From Variovorax paradoxus EPS (lineage in GTDB: Bacteria; Pseudomonadota; Gammaproteobacteria; Burkholderiales; Burkholderiaceae_C), in assembly GCF_000184745.1 (NCBI RefSeq), contig NC_014931.1:5952001-6016000 (forward strand): a stretch of DNA of 64,000 bases, in the 5' to 3' direction. Below the pieces are notes generated by a model. It was not told the origin of the DNA, did no database searches, and was given only the letters and a program-made list of their open reading frames with translations. Position 1 is the stretch's first letter, and each line of letters opens with the position of its first letter. The translations under genes were made by a program, and so were the position numbers. This document shows, piece by piece, positions 8,669 through 17,776 of the stretch.

Positions 8669-9625
8669 TTGGCTTCACTCGCCCCTGCTTCTTTCGGCGC
8701 CGCCCTTGCGGCCGCGCACGACGCCGCGGGTGCGCAGCATTATCCGCAGGCCACGCTCTATGTGGTCGCCACGCCGATCGGCAACCTGGCCGACATCACG
8801 CTGCGCGCGCTGCACGTGCTGCAGCTGGTCGACGTGATCGCCTGCGAGGACACGCGCCACACACAAAGCCTCTTGCGTGCCTACGGCATCGACCGCCCCG
8901 GCGCCCGGCTGCTGGCCGTGCACCAGCACAACGAAGCCGAGGCCGCGCAGGCCGTGGTCGCGCGGCTCGCGCAGGGCGAGCGCATCGCCTACGTGAGCGA
9001 CGCCGGCACGCCCGGCGTGAGCGACCCCGGCGCGCGGCTCGTCGCGGCCGTGCGCGCGGCGGGCCAGCGCGTGCTGCCGCTGCCGGGCGCGAGCAGCGTC
9101 ACGACGCTGATCGGCGCCGCCGGACTGGTGGCGGATGGCGCGGACGGCAACGCGAGCAGCGCCTTCGTCTTCGCGGGCTTCCTGCCGAGCAAGGCCGGCG
9201 AGCGCGACACCGCCGTGCAGGCGCTCTCGCAGGAGCCGCGCGCCGTGGTGCTGCTGGAAGCGCCGCACCGCATCGAAAGCCTCGCGCGCGCGCTGGCCGT
9301 GCTGGGCGAGCGCCGCATCACCGTGGGCCGCGAGCTCACCAAGCAGTTCGAGGAGATTGCGACGGTGGCGGCCAGCGCCCTGCCCGACTGGTTCGCCGCT
9401 GATCGCGACCGCGTGCGAGGCGAGTTCGCGCTGGTGCTGCATCCGGTCGCGGTGAGCGGCGATGGCGGCGCGGAAGGCGAGCGCGTGCTGCGGCTGCTTC
9501 TTGCTGAACTGCCTGTGAAGACCGCAGTGCGGCTGGCAGCAGAGATAAGCGGCGCGCCGCGCAATGCGCTGTATGAGACGGCGCTACGTATCCGCAATGA
9601 CGGCAATGACGAGCCGGGCGACTAA
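8669..9625 (+). CDS. rsmI: 16S rRNA (cytidine1402-2'-O)-methyltransferase RsmI
   Basis: A 318-residue SAM-dependent methyltransferase that modifies C1402 in the ribosomal P site. Family motifs: LYVVATPIGNLADIT, CEDTRHTQSLL, YVSDAGTPGVSDPG and LPGASS. The chosen start is TTG: it has GGAG with a 7-base spacer and no ATG or GTG fits between it and the first motif. The frame stays open far upstream without a plausible start, so the longer reading is a shadow of the antisense yraN. Its stop overlaps the convergent GST stop by four bases. Confidence 0.93.
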   Translation: MASLAPASFGAALAAAHDAAGAQHYPQATLYVVATPIGNLADITLRALHVLQLVDVIACEDTRHTQSLLRAYGIDRPGARLLAVHQHNEAEAAQAVVARLAQGERIAYVSDAGTPGVSDPGARLVAAVRAAGQRVLPLPGASSVTTLIGAAGLVADGADGNASSAFVFAGFLPSKAGERDTAVQALSQEPRAVVLLEAPHRIESLARALAVLGERRITVGRELTKQFEEIATVAASALPDWFAADRDRVRGEFALVLHPVAVSGDGGAEGERVLRLLLAELPVKTAVRLAAEISGAPRNALYETALRIRNDGNDEPGD

Positions 9626-10350
9626 CCGTCCAGCTCCGCATACCGCCTGAAGATCCCATCCTCGTTGAACGCGATGCGGCGCGCGCTCTGCAGGTAGTCG
9701 TGCACGCGTTGGCGGCGCTTGACGTTGGCGTGCAGTTTCTCGACGGCCGGCGTGCGGGCCAGCGCCCGCGCGGTGGCCTTCGGAAATGCGTAGTGCAAGC
9801 CGTCGACAAGCTGAAACAGCGAGAGATCGGCGTAGGTCAGCATGTCGCCGACCAGATGCAGGTCGCCCGCAGGGTTGCGCTGGAGCACCTGCTCGAACCA
9901 GTTCAGGAATTTCGGAATCCGCTCTTCGCGAAAGGCCCGCGCACGCTGAACGGCGGCATCGCGCTGGTCTTCGTAGTACGCGCCGGTCGAGATCGGATGG
10001 TGCGTGTCGTGCGCCTCGGCCACCACGTCGGCGATGGTGAGCTGCAGTTGATGCGTCCAGAGGCCGTCGGACTCGCCGACGCCCGCGAGGCCCAGCCGCG
10101 GCCCGAGGTACAGCAGGATCGCGGCGGTCTGGCCCACCACGATGTCGCCGTCGACGAGGAAGGGCGGCGCAAAGGCGGCGCGGGCGTTGTTGGGATCGCC
10201 GAGCCGCTCGCCCAGTGCCGATTCGCCACCGCCTTTGGATTCAGGCAACCGCGCCACGTCGACGTAGTCGGCACCCGCTGCTTCGAGCGCGAGCCGCACG
10301 AATTCACCGCGGCCCTGGATCGTGGGCCAGTAATGGAGTTGGTAAGGCAT
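9622..10350 (-). CDS. Glutathione S-transferase family protein
   Basis: A 242-residue cytosolic GST-fold protein. The N-terminal thioredoxin-like domain starts MPYQLHYWPTIQGRGEFVRLALEAAG. It contains PPFLVDGDIVVGQTAAILLYLG, where the usual E-S-x-A-I glutathione loop reads GQTAAI. The helical C-terminal domain has the N-capping-like segment LTYADLSLFQLVDGL. It is somewhat longer than the 200-210-residue family norm. The substrate is unknown, and it has no operon partner. Confidence 0.88.
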   Translation of the reverse strand: MPYQLHYWPTIQGRGEFVRLALEAAGADYVDVARLPESKGGGESALGERLGDPNNARAAFAPPFLVDGDIVVGQTAAILLYLGPRLGLAGVGESDGLWTHQLQLTIADVVAEAHDTHHPISTGAYYEDQRDAAVQRARAFREERIPKFLNWFEQVLQRNPAGDLHLVGDMLTYADLSLFQLVDGLHYAFPKATARALARTPAVEKLHANVKRRQRVHDYLQSARRIAFNEDGIFRRYAELDG

Positions 10351-10427
10351 GCGGCCATGGTGTCAGGGTCTGTACAGCCCTGCAACCGCCGCGGTCCTTC
10401 ACGCGCCGCGGCGCTGAAGAAGACGGC

Positions 10428-10649
10428 TCACCAGAATTTCCACCAGGGCCGTGGCGCGAGGCGCAGCGCCTGCGGGCGGGTGTCCAGGTCGATGTTCTGG
10501 GTGACCGTGTCGCCGGAGCGGCGGCGCATTTCGGTTTCGAGGGCATGCGCGATGCCGCGCGCCTGTTTTTCGCCGCGCAGTGCGCGCCGGCGCCATTCCG
10601 CGGCGTGTTCCGCCAGGCTGGCCTCATCCAGATCAGTCAACTCCGTCAT
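10428..10649 (-). CDS. Small conserved-looking protein, unknown
   Basis: A 73-residue acidic/basic protein starting MTELTDLDEASLAEHAAEW, probably helical, with the aromatic C-terminus PRPWWKFW. No signal peptide or membrane segment. The frame is open further upstream, but this ATG gives a sensible N-terminus; no strong ribosome site is visible at either. Function not recognised. Codon usage looks like the neighbours, which supports it as a real gene. Confidence 0.55.
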   Translation of the reverse strand: MTELTDLDEASLAEHAAEWRRRALRGEKQARGIAHALETEMRRRSGDTVTQNIDLDTRPQALRLAPRPWWKFW

Positions 10650-10738
10650 CGGTGGAAATCTTGCATGTGCGCGGTGGCGAGGAGACGCCAACGCGTGGTG
10701 AATGGTCGCGGGCGAGAAGGTCGGGGCCAAAGAAAAAA

Positions 10739-10765
10739 ACCGGAAGCCCTTGAGAGGCTTCCGGT
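10739..10765 (-). terminator. Rho-independent terminator of tRNA-Arg
   Basis: A perfect 10-bp stem (ACCGGAAGCC / GGCTTCCGGT) with a 7-base loop, followed on the minus strand by a run of seven T. It begins nine bases after the tRNA CCA end. Confidence 0.93.
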
Positions 10766-10773
10766 CTTGTATT

Positions 10774-10848
10774 TGGTCCCGCCGCCAGGAATCGAACCTG
10801 GATCTCAGCCTTCGGAGGGCCGAATTCTATCCGTTGAAATACAGCGAG
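10774..10848 (-). tRNA. tRNA-Arg (anticodon CCG)
   Basis: A 75-nt tRNA with encoded CCA. The acceptor stem CTCGCTG / CGGCGGG pairs throughout with two G-U pairs. The anticodon stem CGGCC / GGCTG holds loop CTCCGAA, giving anticodon CCG (reads CGG). The T arm is CCAGG-TTCGATT-CCTGG. The D stem is short (three clear pairs). A terminator follows immediately. No integrase or duplicated 3' end is seen next to it. Confidence 0.96.
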
Positions 10849-10891
10849 AGGATAGGTCCGGAAAAGGTCCGGAGCCAGAGATTATCGCCTA

Positions 10892-11560
10892 TCAGGCAAC
10901 AGCGGTTTCGGCCTCGTGCGCAACCGCAGTGCCGATAGCCGGACGCTCGAACCCGAGCCCCGCCAGATAGACGCGGAAGGTGCGCCGCCCGGTAGGCACG
11001 AGGTCGAAGGCGGTCGGGTCGAGCAGCCAGTTCTGGATGAGGCCGCTGATCAGCGCATGCATGCCCTGCGCCGCCACGTGGCCGGGCACCGGCAGCTTGA
11101 CGTGGGCGCGGCGCGCGGCCAGCCGCAGGGCTTTTTCGAAGTCGACCACGCAGGCGTTGCGCGCATCGAGGTGGCGCTGCTGCACCGAGGCCATGTCATG
11201 CGTGTACTCGACCTTGTGGGTGGCCACGTCGAACACGCGGCGCACCTGCGGGTCGGTGGTCATGAGGGTCAGCGCGTGGACCATGCCCTCCTCGATCTCG
11301 ACCAGGGGATCGTCGCTGCCGGCGGCGGCGTCGCTCTTGGGCGCCGCCTCCAGGGGCAGGATGACGCGTTCCATCATGGCGTTGAAGAGGTCGGCCTTGT
11401 CCTTGAAGTGCCAATAGATGGCGCCGCGGGTCGCGCCGGCCTGCTGCGCGATCTGCTGCAGCGAGGTCTGCGAGACGCCTTGCGCCTGAAACAGCAGCTC
11501 CGCGGCATCGAGCAACCGATTCCGCGTAGCCATTGCCTCTTCCTTCGTACGACGTGCCAC
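10892..11560 (-). CDS. TetR/AcrR family repressor of the adjacent RND efflux operon
   Basis: A 222-residue regulator of the AcrR/TtgR/MexR-like TetR group. The N-terminal helix-turn-helix is LQQIAQQAGATRGAIYWHFKDKADLF near residues 37-62; the C-terminal part is the helical drug-binding domain. The GTG start is chosen because AGGAG lies five bases ahead and the protein then begins like family members (ARRTKEEA). It is divergent from the efflux operon, with an AcrR-like palindrome between them, so it most likely represses both and is released by pump substrates. Confidence 0.9.
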   Translation of the reverse strand: MARRTKEEAMATRNRLLDAAELLFQAQGVSQTSLQQIAQQAGATRGAIYWHFKDKADLFNAMMERVILPLEAAPKSDAAAGSDDPLVEIEEGMVHALTLMTTDPQVRRVFDVATHKVEYTHDMASVQQRHLDARNACVVDFEKALRLAARRAHVKLPVPGHVAAQGMHALISGLIQNWLLDPTAFDLVPTGRRTFRVYLAGLGFERPAIGTAVAHEAETAVA

Positions 11561-11622
11561 CAAGTCTCCTGATTTGTAAAGCGAACGCCCCTTGCGTATC
11601 GTGGGGCCATTTACGGAGTCAC

Positions 11623-11644
11623 TATACATCCATGAATGTATGTA
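11623..11644. promoter_or_regulatory. AcrR/TtgR-type operator palindrome
   Basis: The core TACATCCATGAATGTA matches its own reverse complement at 14 of 16 positions and is flanked by TA and TGTA. The right half TGAATGTATGTA is the same as I recall for the E. coli acrAB operator. It lies between the divergent TetR gene and the adaptor gene, about 95 bases before the adaptor ATG. Confidence 0.75.
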
Positions 11645-11739
11645 AACTACCGGGCTTCCCCGATGGCCCGGCTGTTTATGCTGTCTTCCTGTTCGCATTG
11701 CGAACACGCCATCTCCCGTCTTCGCTTCAAAGGAATCGC

Positions 11740-13065
11740 ATGCCTCTCCTGCATGTCTCGCGCCCATCGTCCTTTTCGCCGCGTCTCGCGACCGTGGCCG
11801 CCGTTGTCCTGTTGGTCCTCGCGGGCTGCGGCAAGGGCGATGCGCCCGCCGGTCCGGGCGGCGCAGGAGGCGGAGGCCACCCGCCGGCGCCCGAAGTGGG
11901 CGTGGTCGTTGCCACCCCAACCGATGTCGGCCTCGTGACCGAACTGCCGGGCCGCCTGGAGGCCTCGCGCATCGCACAGGTCCGCGCCCGCGCCTCGGGC
12001 ATCCTGCTCAAGCGCGAATTCCGCGAAGGCAGCGACGTGAAGGCCGGCCAGCTCCTGTTCCGCATCGACCCGGCGCCGCTGGTGGCCGCTTCGCAGAACG
12101 CCCAGGCCACGCTGGCCCGCGCCGAGGCCAACGCCGTGCAGGCCAAGGCCCTGGCCGACCGCTACAAGCCGCTGGTCGAAGCCAATGCGGTCAGCAAGCA
12201 GGAATACGCGAACGCCGTCGCCTCGCAAAAGACCGCCGAAGCCGACGTGGCCGCCGGCCGCGCCGCGGTGCAGACCGCCAAGATCAACCTCGGCTATGCC
12301 GACGTGACCTCGCCCATCGCCGGCCGCATCGGCCGCGCCCTCGTGACCGAAGGCGCGCTGGTGGGCCAGGGCGACGCCACCGAGCTGGCCGTCGTGCAGC
12401 AGATCAACCCGGTGTACGTGAACTTCACGCAGTCGGCTTCCGACGTGCTGAAGCTGCGCCGCGCGCTGGCCGCCGGCCAGTACAAGCGCGCCGGCGGCGA
12501 AGAAGCCGCCAGCGTGAGCGTCGTGCTGGAAGACGGCACCGACTACCCGCTGCCCGGCAAGCTGCTGTTCTCCGACCTCACGGTGGACTCGACCACCGGC
12601 CAGGTCACGCTGCGCGCCGAAGTGCCCAACCCCAAGGGCGAGCTGCTGCCCGGTCTCTATGTGCGCGTGAAGCTCGAGCAGGCGCAGGCCAGCAATGCGA
12701 TCACGCTGCCGCAGCAGGCCGTCACCCGCACCCAGCAGGGCGACACCGTTTCGGTGGTCGACAAGGACGGCAAGATCGGCAAGCGCACCGTGAAGATCAG
12801 CGCCGCCAAGGACAACCAGTGGGTGGTGCTCGACGGCCTGAAGGCGGGCGAACAGGTGATGGTCGACGGCTTCCAGAAGCTGCAGATGATGCCGCCCGGA
12901 ACGCCCGTGAAGGCCGTGCCCTGGAAGAAGCCGGACCCGAACGCAGCACCGGCCCCTGCGGCACCCGCGCCCGGCGCCGCCCCCGCAGCCGCACCGGCTG
13001 CCGCTGCGCCCGCGGCAGCCCCCGCCGCGAACGGCCAGGCTTCGGCCCCGGCCGAGAAGAAGTAA
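11740..13065 (+). CDS. RND efflux periplasmic adaptor (AcrA/MexA-like)
   Basis: A 441-residue lipid-anchored adaptor linking inner-membrane pump and outer-membrane channel. It has lipobox LAGC near residue 27, a lipoyl/barrel-sandwich start (ELPGRLEASRIAQVRARASG), an alpha-hairpin near 130-200, then beta-barrel and membrane-proximal domains. The last 50 residues are an Ala/Pro-rich low-complexity tail, longer than in AcrA. Start chosen at ATG with AAAGGA ahead. First gene of a three-gene operon, 16 bases before the pump gene. Confidence 0.93.
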   Translation: MPLLHVSRPSSFSPRLATVAAVVLLVLAGCGKGDAPAGPGGAGGGGHPPAPEVGVVVATPTDVGLVTELPGRLEASRIAQVRARASGILLKREFREGSDVKAGQLLFRIDPAPLVAASQNAQATLARAEANAVQAKALADRYKPLVEANAVSKQEYANAVASQKTAEADVAAGRAAVQTAKINLGYADVTSPIAGRIGRALVTEGALVGQGDATELAVVQQINPVYVNFTQSASDVLKLRRALAAGQYKRAGGEEAASVSVVLEDGTDYPLPGKLLFSDLTVDSTTGQVTLRAEVPNPKGELLPGLYVRVKLEQAQASNAITLPQQAVTRTQQGDTVSVVDKDGKIGKRTVKISAAKDNQWVVLDGLKAGEQVMVDGFQKLQMMPPGTPVKAVPWKKPDPNAAPAPAAPAPGAAPAAAPAAAAPAAAPAANGQASAPAEKK

Positions 13066-13081
13066 TTAGGAGCGCGCCCGC

Positions 13082-16000
13082 ATGGCCAAATTCTTTATCG
13101 ACCGCCCGATCTTCGCCTGGGTGATCGCGCTGTTCATCCTGGTGATGGGCGGCGTGGCAATCACCCAGCTGCCGATCTCGCAGTACCCGCCGGTGGCCCC
13201 TCCGGCCATCGTGATCAACGTCGCCTACCCCGGTGCCTCGGCCCAGACGCTCGAGGACAGCGTGCTGTCCGTCATCGAGCGTGAAATGAACGGCTCGCCG
13301 GGCCTGATCTACATGGAATCGGTGGCCCAGGCCGACGGCACCGGCACCATCACGATCAGCTTCGAGGCCGGCACCAACGACGACCTTGCGCAGGTGGACG
13401 TGCAGAACCGGCTGTCGCGCGCGACGCCGCGCCTGCCGGCCGCCGTGACGCAGCAGGGCGTGCGCGTGGACAAGTCGCGCAACAACTTTCTGATGTTCGT
13501 GATGCTGTCCTCGGACAACCCGGACCTCGATCCGGTGGCGCTCGGCGACTACGCGGCACGCAACGTCGTGCCCGAGCTGCAGCGCGTCGTCGGCGTGGGC
13601 CAGGCCCAGCTGTTCGGCTCCGAGAACGCGATGCGCATCTGGATCGACCCGGCCAAGCTGCAGGGCTTCAACCTGTCGGCCACCGACGTCAACAACGCGA
13701 TCCGCGCACAGAACGCCCAGGTGTCCTCCGGCACCATCGGCGACCTGCCCAACATTCCCGGCCAGGCCATCGCGGCCACCGTGGTCGTGAACGGCCAGCT
13801 CGCCAATGTGGAGCAATTCAAGAACATCGTGCTGCGCGCCAACACCGACGGTTCGACCGTGCGGCTGAAGGACGTGGCGCGTGTCGAACTCGGCGGCCAG
13901 TCTTACGCCACCTCGGCGCGCCTGAACGGCGTGCCGGCGGTCGGTATCGGCGTCCAGCCGACGCCGAACGGCAACGCGCTGCAGTCGGCCAAGGCGATCC
14001 GCGCCAAGATGACCGAACTCGCGCGCTTCTTCCCGCAGGGCGTGAAGTGGGACATTCCGTACGACAGCTCGCGCTTCGTGCAGATCTCGATCACCGAAGT
14101 GGTCAAGACGCTGCTGGAAGCCGTGGCGCTGGTGTTCGTGGTGATGTTCCTGTTCCTGCAGAACTGGCGCTACACGATCATCCCGACCATCGTGGTGCCG
14201 ATCGCGCTGCTGGGCACGTTTGCCTCGCTGCTTGCGCTCGGTTTCTCGATCAACGTGCTGACCATGTTCGGCATGGTGCTGGTGATCGGCATCGTGGTGG
14301 ACGATGCGATCGTGGTGGTCGAGAACGTCGAGCGCATCATGAGCGAAGAGGGACTCTCGCCGCTCGAAGCCACGCGCAAGGCCATGAAGCAGATTTCCGG
14401 CGCCATCATCGGCGTGACGGTGGTGCTGATCTCGGTGTTCGTGCCGCTCGCGTTCTTCGCGGGTTCGACCGGCAACATCTACCGCCAGTTCTCGGCGGTG
14501 ATGGTGACCTCGATCGCCTTCTCGGCCTTCATGGCGCTGTCGCTCACGCCGGCCCTGTGCGCCACGCTGCTCAAGCCCGTGGAAGCCGGCCACCACCACG
14601 AGAAGCGCGGCTTCTTCGGCTGGTTCAACCGCGGCTTCTCGCGCACGGCCAAGGGCTACGAAAGCCTGGTCGCGCGCATCCTGCGCCGCGCGGCGCGCTA
14701 CCTGATCATCTACGTGGCGATCATCGGCGCGGTGGCCTACACCTACACGCACCTGCCGAGCTCGTTCCTGCCGCAGGAAGACCAGGGCAACATCATCGTG
14801 AACGTGCAGCTGCCCCCAGGCGCTACACAGGAGCGTGCGCTGTCGGTCATGCAACAGGTCGAGGGCTTCATCCTCAAGCAGCCTGAAGTGCAGAGCATGG
14901 TCGGCGTGATGGGCTTCAGCTTCTCGGGCCAGGGCCAGAACGCGGGCCTCGCCTTCGTGACGCTGAAGGACTGGGAAGAACGCAAGGACCCGGCCCACTC
15001 GGCCAGCGCGCTGGCCGGCCGTGCCTTCGGTGCGCTCTCGGGCATCCGCGACGCCTTCATCTACCCGCTGAGCCCGCCGCCCATTCCCGAACTGGGCAAC
15101 GCCAGCGGCTTCAGCTTCCGGCTGCAGGACCGCGCGGGCGCGGGCCACGAGGCGCTCATCAACGCACGCAACCAGCTCCTGGGCATGGCCGGGCAGAGCA
15201 AGATCCTCTCGCAGGTCCGCCCCGACGGCCTGGAAGACGCGCCGCAGTTGCAGATCGACATCGACCGCGACAAGGCCAACGCCTTGGGCGTGAGCTTCGA
15301 CGCGATCAATGCGACGCTCTCGACGGGCCTGGGTTCGAGCTACATCAACGACTTCCCGAACCGCGGCCGCCTGCAGCGCGTGGTGGTGCAGGCCGATGCG
15401 CCGGCCCGCATGCAGCCGGACGACCTGCTCAAGCTGAACGCCAGCAACACGCAGGGCCAGCCGGTGCCGCTGTCGGCCTTCGCGACCACCAAGTGGGTCA
15501 CGGGCGCCACGCAGACGGTGCGCTACAACGGCTACCCCGCGATCCGCATCAGCGGGGACGCCGCCGCCGGCTTCAGCACGGGTGCCGCGATGGCCGAGAT
15601 GGAAAAGCTCGCCAGCCAGCTGCCGCAAGGCTTCGGCTTCGAATGGACCGGCCAGTCGCGTGAAGAAAAGCTCGCGGGTTCGCAGGCCATCATCCTGTAC
15701 GGCTTCGCGATCCTGGCGGTGTTCCTCTGCCTGGCCGCGCTGTACGAGAGCTGGTCGATCCCGCTGGCGGTGATTCTGGTGGTGCCGCTGGGCGTGCTGG
15801 GCGTGCTGCTGGCAACGATGCTGCGCGCCTATTCGAACGACGTGTACTTCCAGGTGGGGCTGATCACGATCATCGGCCTCTCGGCGAAGAACGCGATTCT
15901 GATCATCGAGTTCGCAAAGGACCTGCAGGCGCAGGGCAAGGGCATCGTCGAATCGGCGCTGGCCGCGGCCCACCTGCGTTTCCGCCCGATCGTGATGACT

Positions 16001-16246
16001 TCGCTGGCCTTCGGCCTGGGCGTGGTGCCGCTGGTGATCGCCTCGGGCGCCGGTTCGGCCAGCCAGCGCGCCATCGGCACCGGTGTGCTCGGCGGCATGG
16101 TGACCGGTACCGCCCTCGCAGTGATTTTCGTGCCGGTGTTCTTCGTGGTCGTGCGCACCCTGTTCAAGGGCAGTGCGCGCCAGCGGGAAGCCGACAAGCG
16201 GCATGCGGAAGCCGCCGGCATCGTGGAGGAACCCAAGCATGACTAA
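13082..16246 (+). CDS. RND multidrug efflux pump, inner-membrane permease (AcrB/MexB family, HAE-1)
   Basis: A 1054-residue proton-driven drug exporter. It begins MAKFFIDRPIFAWVIALFI, the classic HAE-1 N-terminus. The TM4 proton-relay region GIVVDDAIVVVENVERIM has the paired aspartates, and the TM10 region contains LSAKNAILIIEFAKD with the relay lysine. The two large periplasmic loops and 12 membrane helices fit the family length. AGGAG precedes the ATG. The next gene starts inside its last codons, so translation is coupled. Likely substrates are hydrophobic drugs, dyes and aromatic solvents, by family analogy only. Confidence 0.96.
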   Translation: MAKFFIDRPIFAWVIALFILVMGGVAITQLPISQYPPVAPPAIVINVAYPGASAQTLEDSVLSVIEREMNGSPGLIYMESVAQADGTGTITISFEAGTNDDLAQVDVQNRLSRATPRLPAAVTQQGVRVDKSRNNFLMFVMLSSDNPDLDPVALGDYAARNVVPELQRVVGVGQAQLFGSENAMRIWIDPAKLQGFNLSATDVNNAIRAQNAQVSSGTIGDLPNIPGQAIAATVVVNGQLANVEQFKNIVLRANTDGSTVRLKDVARVELGGQSYATSARLNGVPAVGIGVQPTPNGNALQSAKAIRAKMTELARFFPQGVKWDIPYDSSRFVQISITEVVKTLLEAVALVFVVMFLFLQNWRYTIIPTIVVPIALLGTFASLLALGFSINVLTMFGMVLVIGIVVDDAIVVVENVERIMSEEGLSPLEATRKAMKQISGAIIGVTVVLISVFVPLAFFAGSTGNIYRQFSAVMVTSIAFSAFMALSLTPALCATLLKPVEAGHHHEKRGFFGWFNRGFSRTAKGYESLVARILRRAARYLIIYVAIIGAVAYTYTHLPSSFLPQEDQGNIIVNVQLPPGATQERALSVMQQVEGFILKQPEVQSMVGVMGFSFSGQGQNAGLAFVTLKDWEERKDPAHSASALAGRAFGALSGIRDAFIYPLSPPPIPELGNASGFSFRLQDRAGAGHEALINARNQLLGMAGQSKILSQVRPDGLEDAPQLQIDIDRDKANALGVSFDAINATLSTGLGSSYINDFPNRGRLQRVVVQADAPARMQPDDLLKLNASNTQGQPVPLSAFATTKWVTGATQTVRYNGYPAIRISGDAAAGFSTGAAMAEMEKLASQLPQGFGFEWTGQSREEKLAGSQAIILYGFAILAVFLCLAALYESWSIPLAVILVVPLGVLGVLLATMLRAYSNDVYFQVGLITIIGLSAKNAILIIEFAKDLQAQGKGIVESALAAAHLRFRPIVMTSLAFGLGVVPLVIASGAGSASQRAIGTGVLGGMVTGTALAVIFVPVFFVVVRTLFKGSARQREADKRHAEAAGIVEEPKHD

Positions 16247-17660
16247 GAAACTGATTCCCACGGCCCTGGCCGCAGCGATGCTGCTGGCGGGCTGCTCGCT
16301 GATCCCGACCTACGAGCGCCCCGCCGCCCCGGTGCCGACCACCTTCCCGGGTGACCCGTCGCAACCGGCCGGCCAGGCGGCCGCGGCCCTGCCGTGGCAG
16401 GACTTCTTCACCGACCCGCGCCTGGCGGGCCTGATCCAGACCGCCCTGGCGAACAACCGGGACCTGCGCGTTTCGGTGCTCAACATCGAACAGGCGCGCG
16501 CGCAGTTCCAGATCGAGCGCTCGGCGCTGTTCCCGGCACTGGGCCTCACGGGCAGCGGCTCGCGCTCGAGCCCGAACAGCTTCCAGGCATTCGACAGCAG
16601 CGTGGGCAGCGTGTCGTCGCAGTACAGCGTGAACTTCGGCTTCACCGCCTGGGAGCTCGACTTCTTCGGCCGCATCCGCGCGCTGAAGGACCAGGCGCTG
16701 GCGCAGTACCTTGCCACTGAAGAAACGCGCAAGGCCGCGCAGATCAGCCTGATCGCGTCGGTCGCCACCGGCTGGATCACGCTGATGGCCGACGACGAGC
16801 TGCTGGAGATCACGCGCCAGACGATGGTCACGCGCGAGGAGTCGGTGCGCCTTGCCAAGCTGCGCTTCGACAACGGCGTGTCGTCCGAAATCGACTTTCA
16901 GGCCGCCAACACGGCCGCGGAAAGTGCCCGCGCCACCTACGCGCAGCAGCAACGCGCGCGCATGCAGGACGAGAACGCACTCGCCCTGCTGCTGGGCGCG
17001 CCGGTGCCGGCGGACGCCCTCTCGGGCGGCGCCAAGGGCCTGGACGGCATCAAGCCGATGCCCGACGTGCCCGCGGGCCTGCCCTCGGACATGCTGATCG
17101 AGCGGCCCGACATCCGCGCGGCCGAGCAGCAATTGATTGCCGCCAACGCCAACATCGGCGCGGCGCGCGCGAACTTCTTCCCGCGCGTGTCGCTGACCAG
17201 TGGGATCGGCACCGCGAGCACCGAGTTCTCGGGCCTGTTCGACCGCGGCTCCAAGGCCTGGTCGTTCGCGCCCACGGTCACGTTGCCGATCTTCGATGCG
17301 GGCCGCAACTGGGCCACGCTGCAATCGTCCAAGGCCGGGCGCGAGATCGCGGTCGCGCAGTACGAGAAGTCGATCCAGACCGCGTTCCGCGAAGTGGCTG
17401 ACGCGCTGGCCGGCCGCGCCACCCTGGGCGAAGAGGTGCGGGCACAGCGCGCGCAGGCCACGGCGGAAGCGGTGCGCTTCAAGCTCTCCGATCTGCGCTA
17501 TCGCAACGGCATCGCCAGCGCGCTCGACCTGCTCGATGCGCAGCGCTCGCTGTTCACGGCGCAGCAACTGGCGGTCAACGCGCGGCTCCTGCAATTGCAG
17601 AACCAGGTCACGCTGTACAAAACGCTGGGTGGCGGCTGGGCAACGCGCGACAAGGGTTGA
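16239..17660 (+). CDS. RND efflux outer-membrane channel (OprM/TolC-type, NodT family lipoprotein)
   Basis: A 473-residue outer-membrane factor. It has signal peptide and lipobox LLAGC near residue 20, then two tandem OEP repeats: WQDFFTDPRLAGLIQTALANNRDL early and RPDIRAAEQQLIAANANIGAARANFFP mid-protein. Its ATG lies inside the last codons of the pump gene (8-base overlap). With the adaptor and pump it forms a complete tripartite AcrAB-TolC-like system whose channel is encoded in the operon, as in MexAB-OprM. Confidence 0.94.
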   Translation: MTKKLIPTALAAAMLLAGCSLIPTYERPAAPVPTTFPGDPSQPAGQAAAALPWQDFFTDPRLAGLIQTALANNRDLRVSVLNIEQARAQFQIERSALFPALGLTGSGSRSSPNSFQAFDSSVGSVSSQYSVNFGFTAWELDFFGRIRALKDQALAQYLATEETRKAAQISLIASVATGWITLMADDELLEITRQTMVTREESVRLAKLRFDNGVSSEIDFQAANTAAESARATYAQQQRARMQDENALALLLGAPVPADALSGGAKGLDGIKPMPDVPAGLPSDMLIERPDIRAAEQQLIAANANIGAARANFFPRVSLTSGIGTASTEFSGLFDRGSKAWSFAPTVTLPIFDAGRNWATLQSSKAGREIAVAQYEKSIQTAFREVADALAGRATLGEEVRAQRAQATAEAVRFKLSDLRYRNGIASALDLLDAQRSLFTAQQLAVNARLLQLQNQVTLYKTLGGGWATRDKG

Positions 17661-17683
17661 GGCGCCTGGGCGCCCGATATCGG

Positions 17684-17715
17684 GAGGCCAATCGCCCGCT
17701 GGGGCGAGGGGCCTC
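17684..17715 (+). terminator. Hairpin ending the efflux operon
   Basis: Outer arms GAGGCC / GGCCTC enclose a second stem CGCCC / GGGCG. It lies 24 bases after the channel stop and just ahead of the next gene's -10 box. No U-run follows, so termination efficiency is uncertain. Confidence 0.4.
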
Positions 17716-17717
17716 TC

Positions 17718-17723
17718 TATAAT
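17718..17723 (+). promoter_or_regulatory. Consensus -10 box (TATAAT) before the cytochrome gene
   Basis: A perfect TATAAT about 55 bases before the cytochrome ATG, immediately after the efflux-operon hairpin. No convincing TTGACA is seen 16-18 bases upstream, so the promoter call rests on the -10 alone. Confidence 0.4.
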
Positions 17724-17776
17724 CGTCGGTTGATCTAGAAAAAGCCCCCCGACGAGCCCCCGTTATTGAGGACGCC

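Noticed and set aside
10774..10848. tRNA-Arg as an integration site for a mobile element
   Set aside because: No integrase, no direct repeat of the tRNA 3' end and no change in gene content on either side.
12797..16261. A 1154-codon open frame antisense to the RND pump
   Set aside because: It is the GC-rich shadow of the pump gene: low-complexity His/Arg/Asp-rich translation and no ribosome site. The sense frame has full family motifs.
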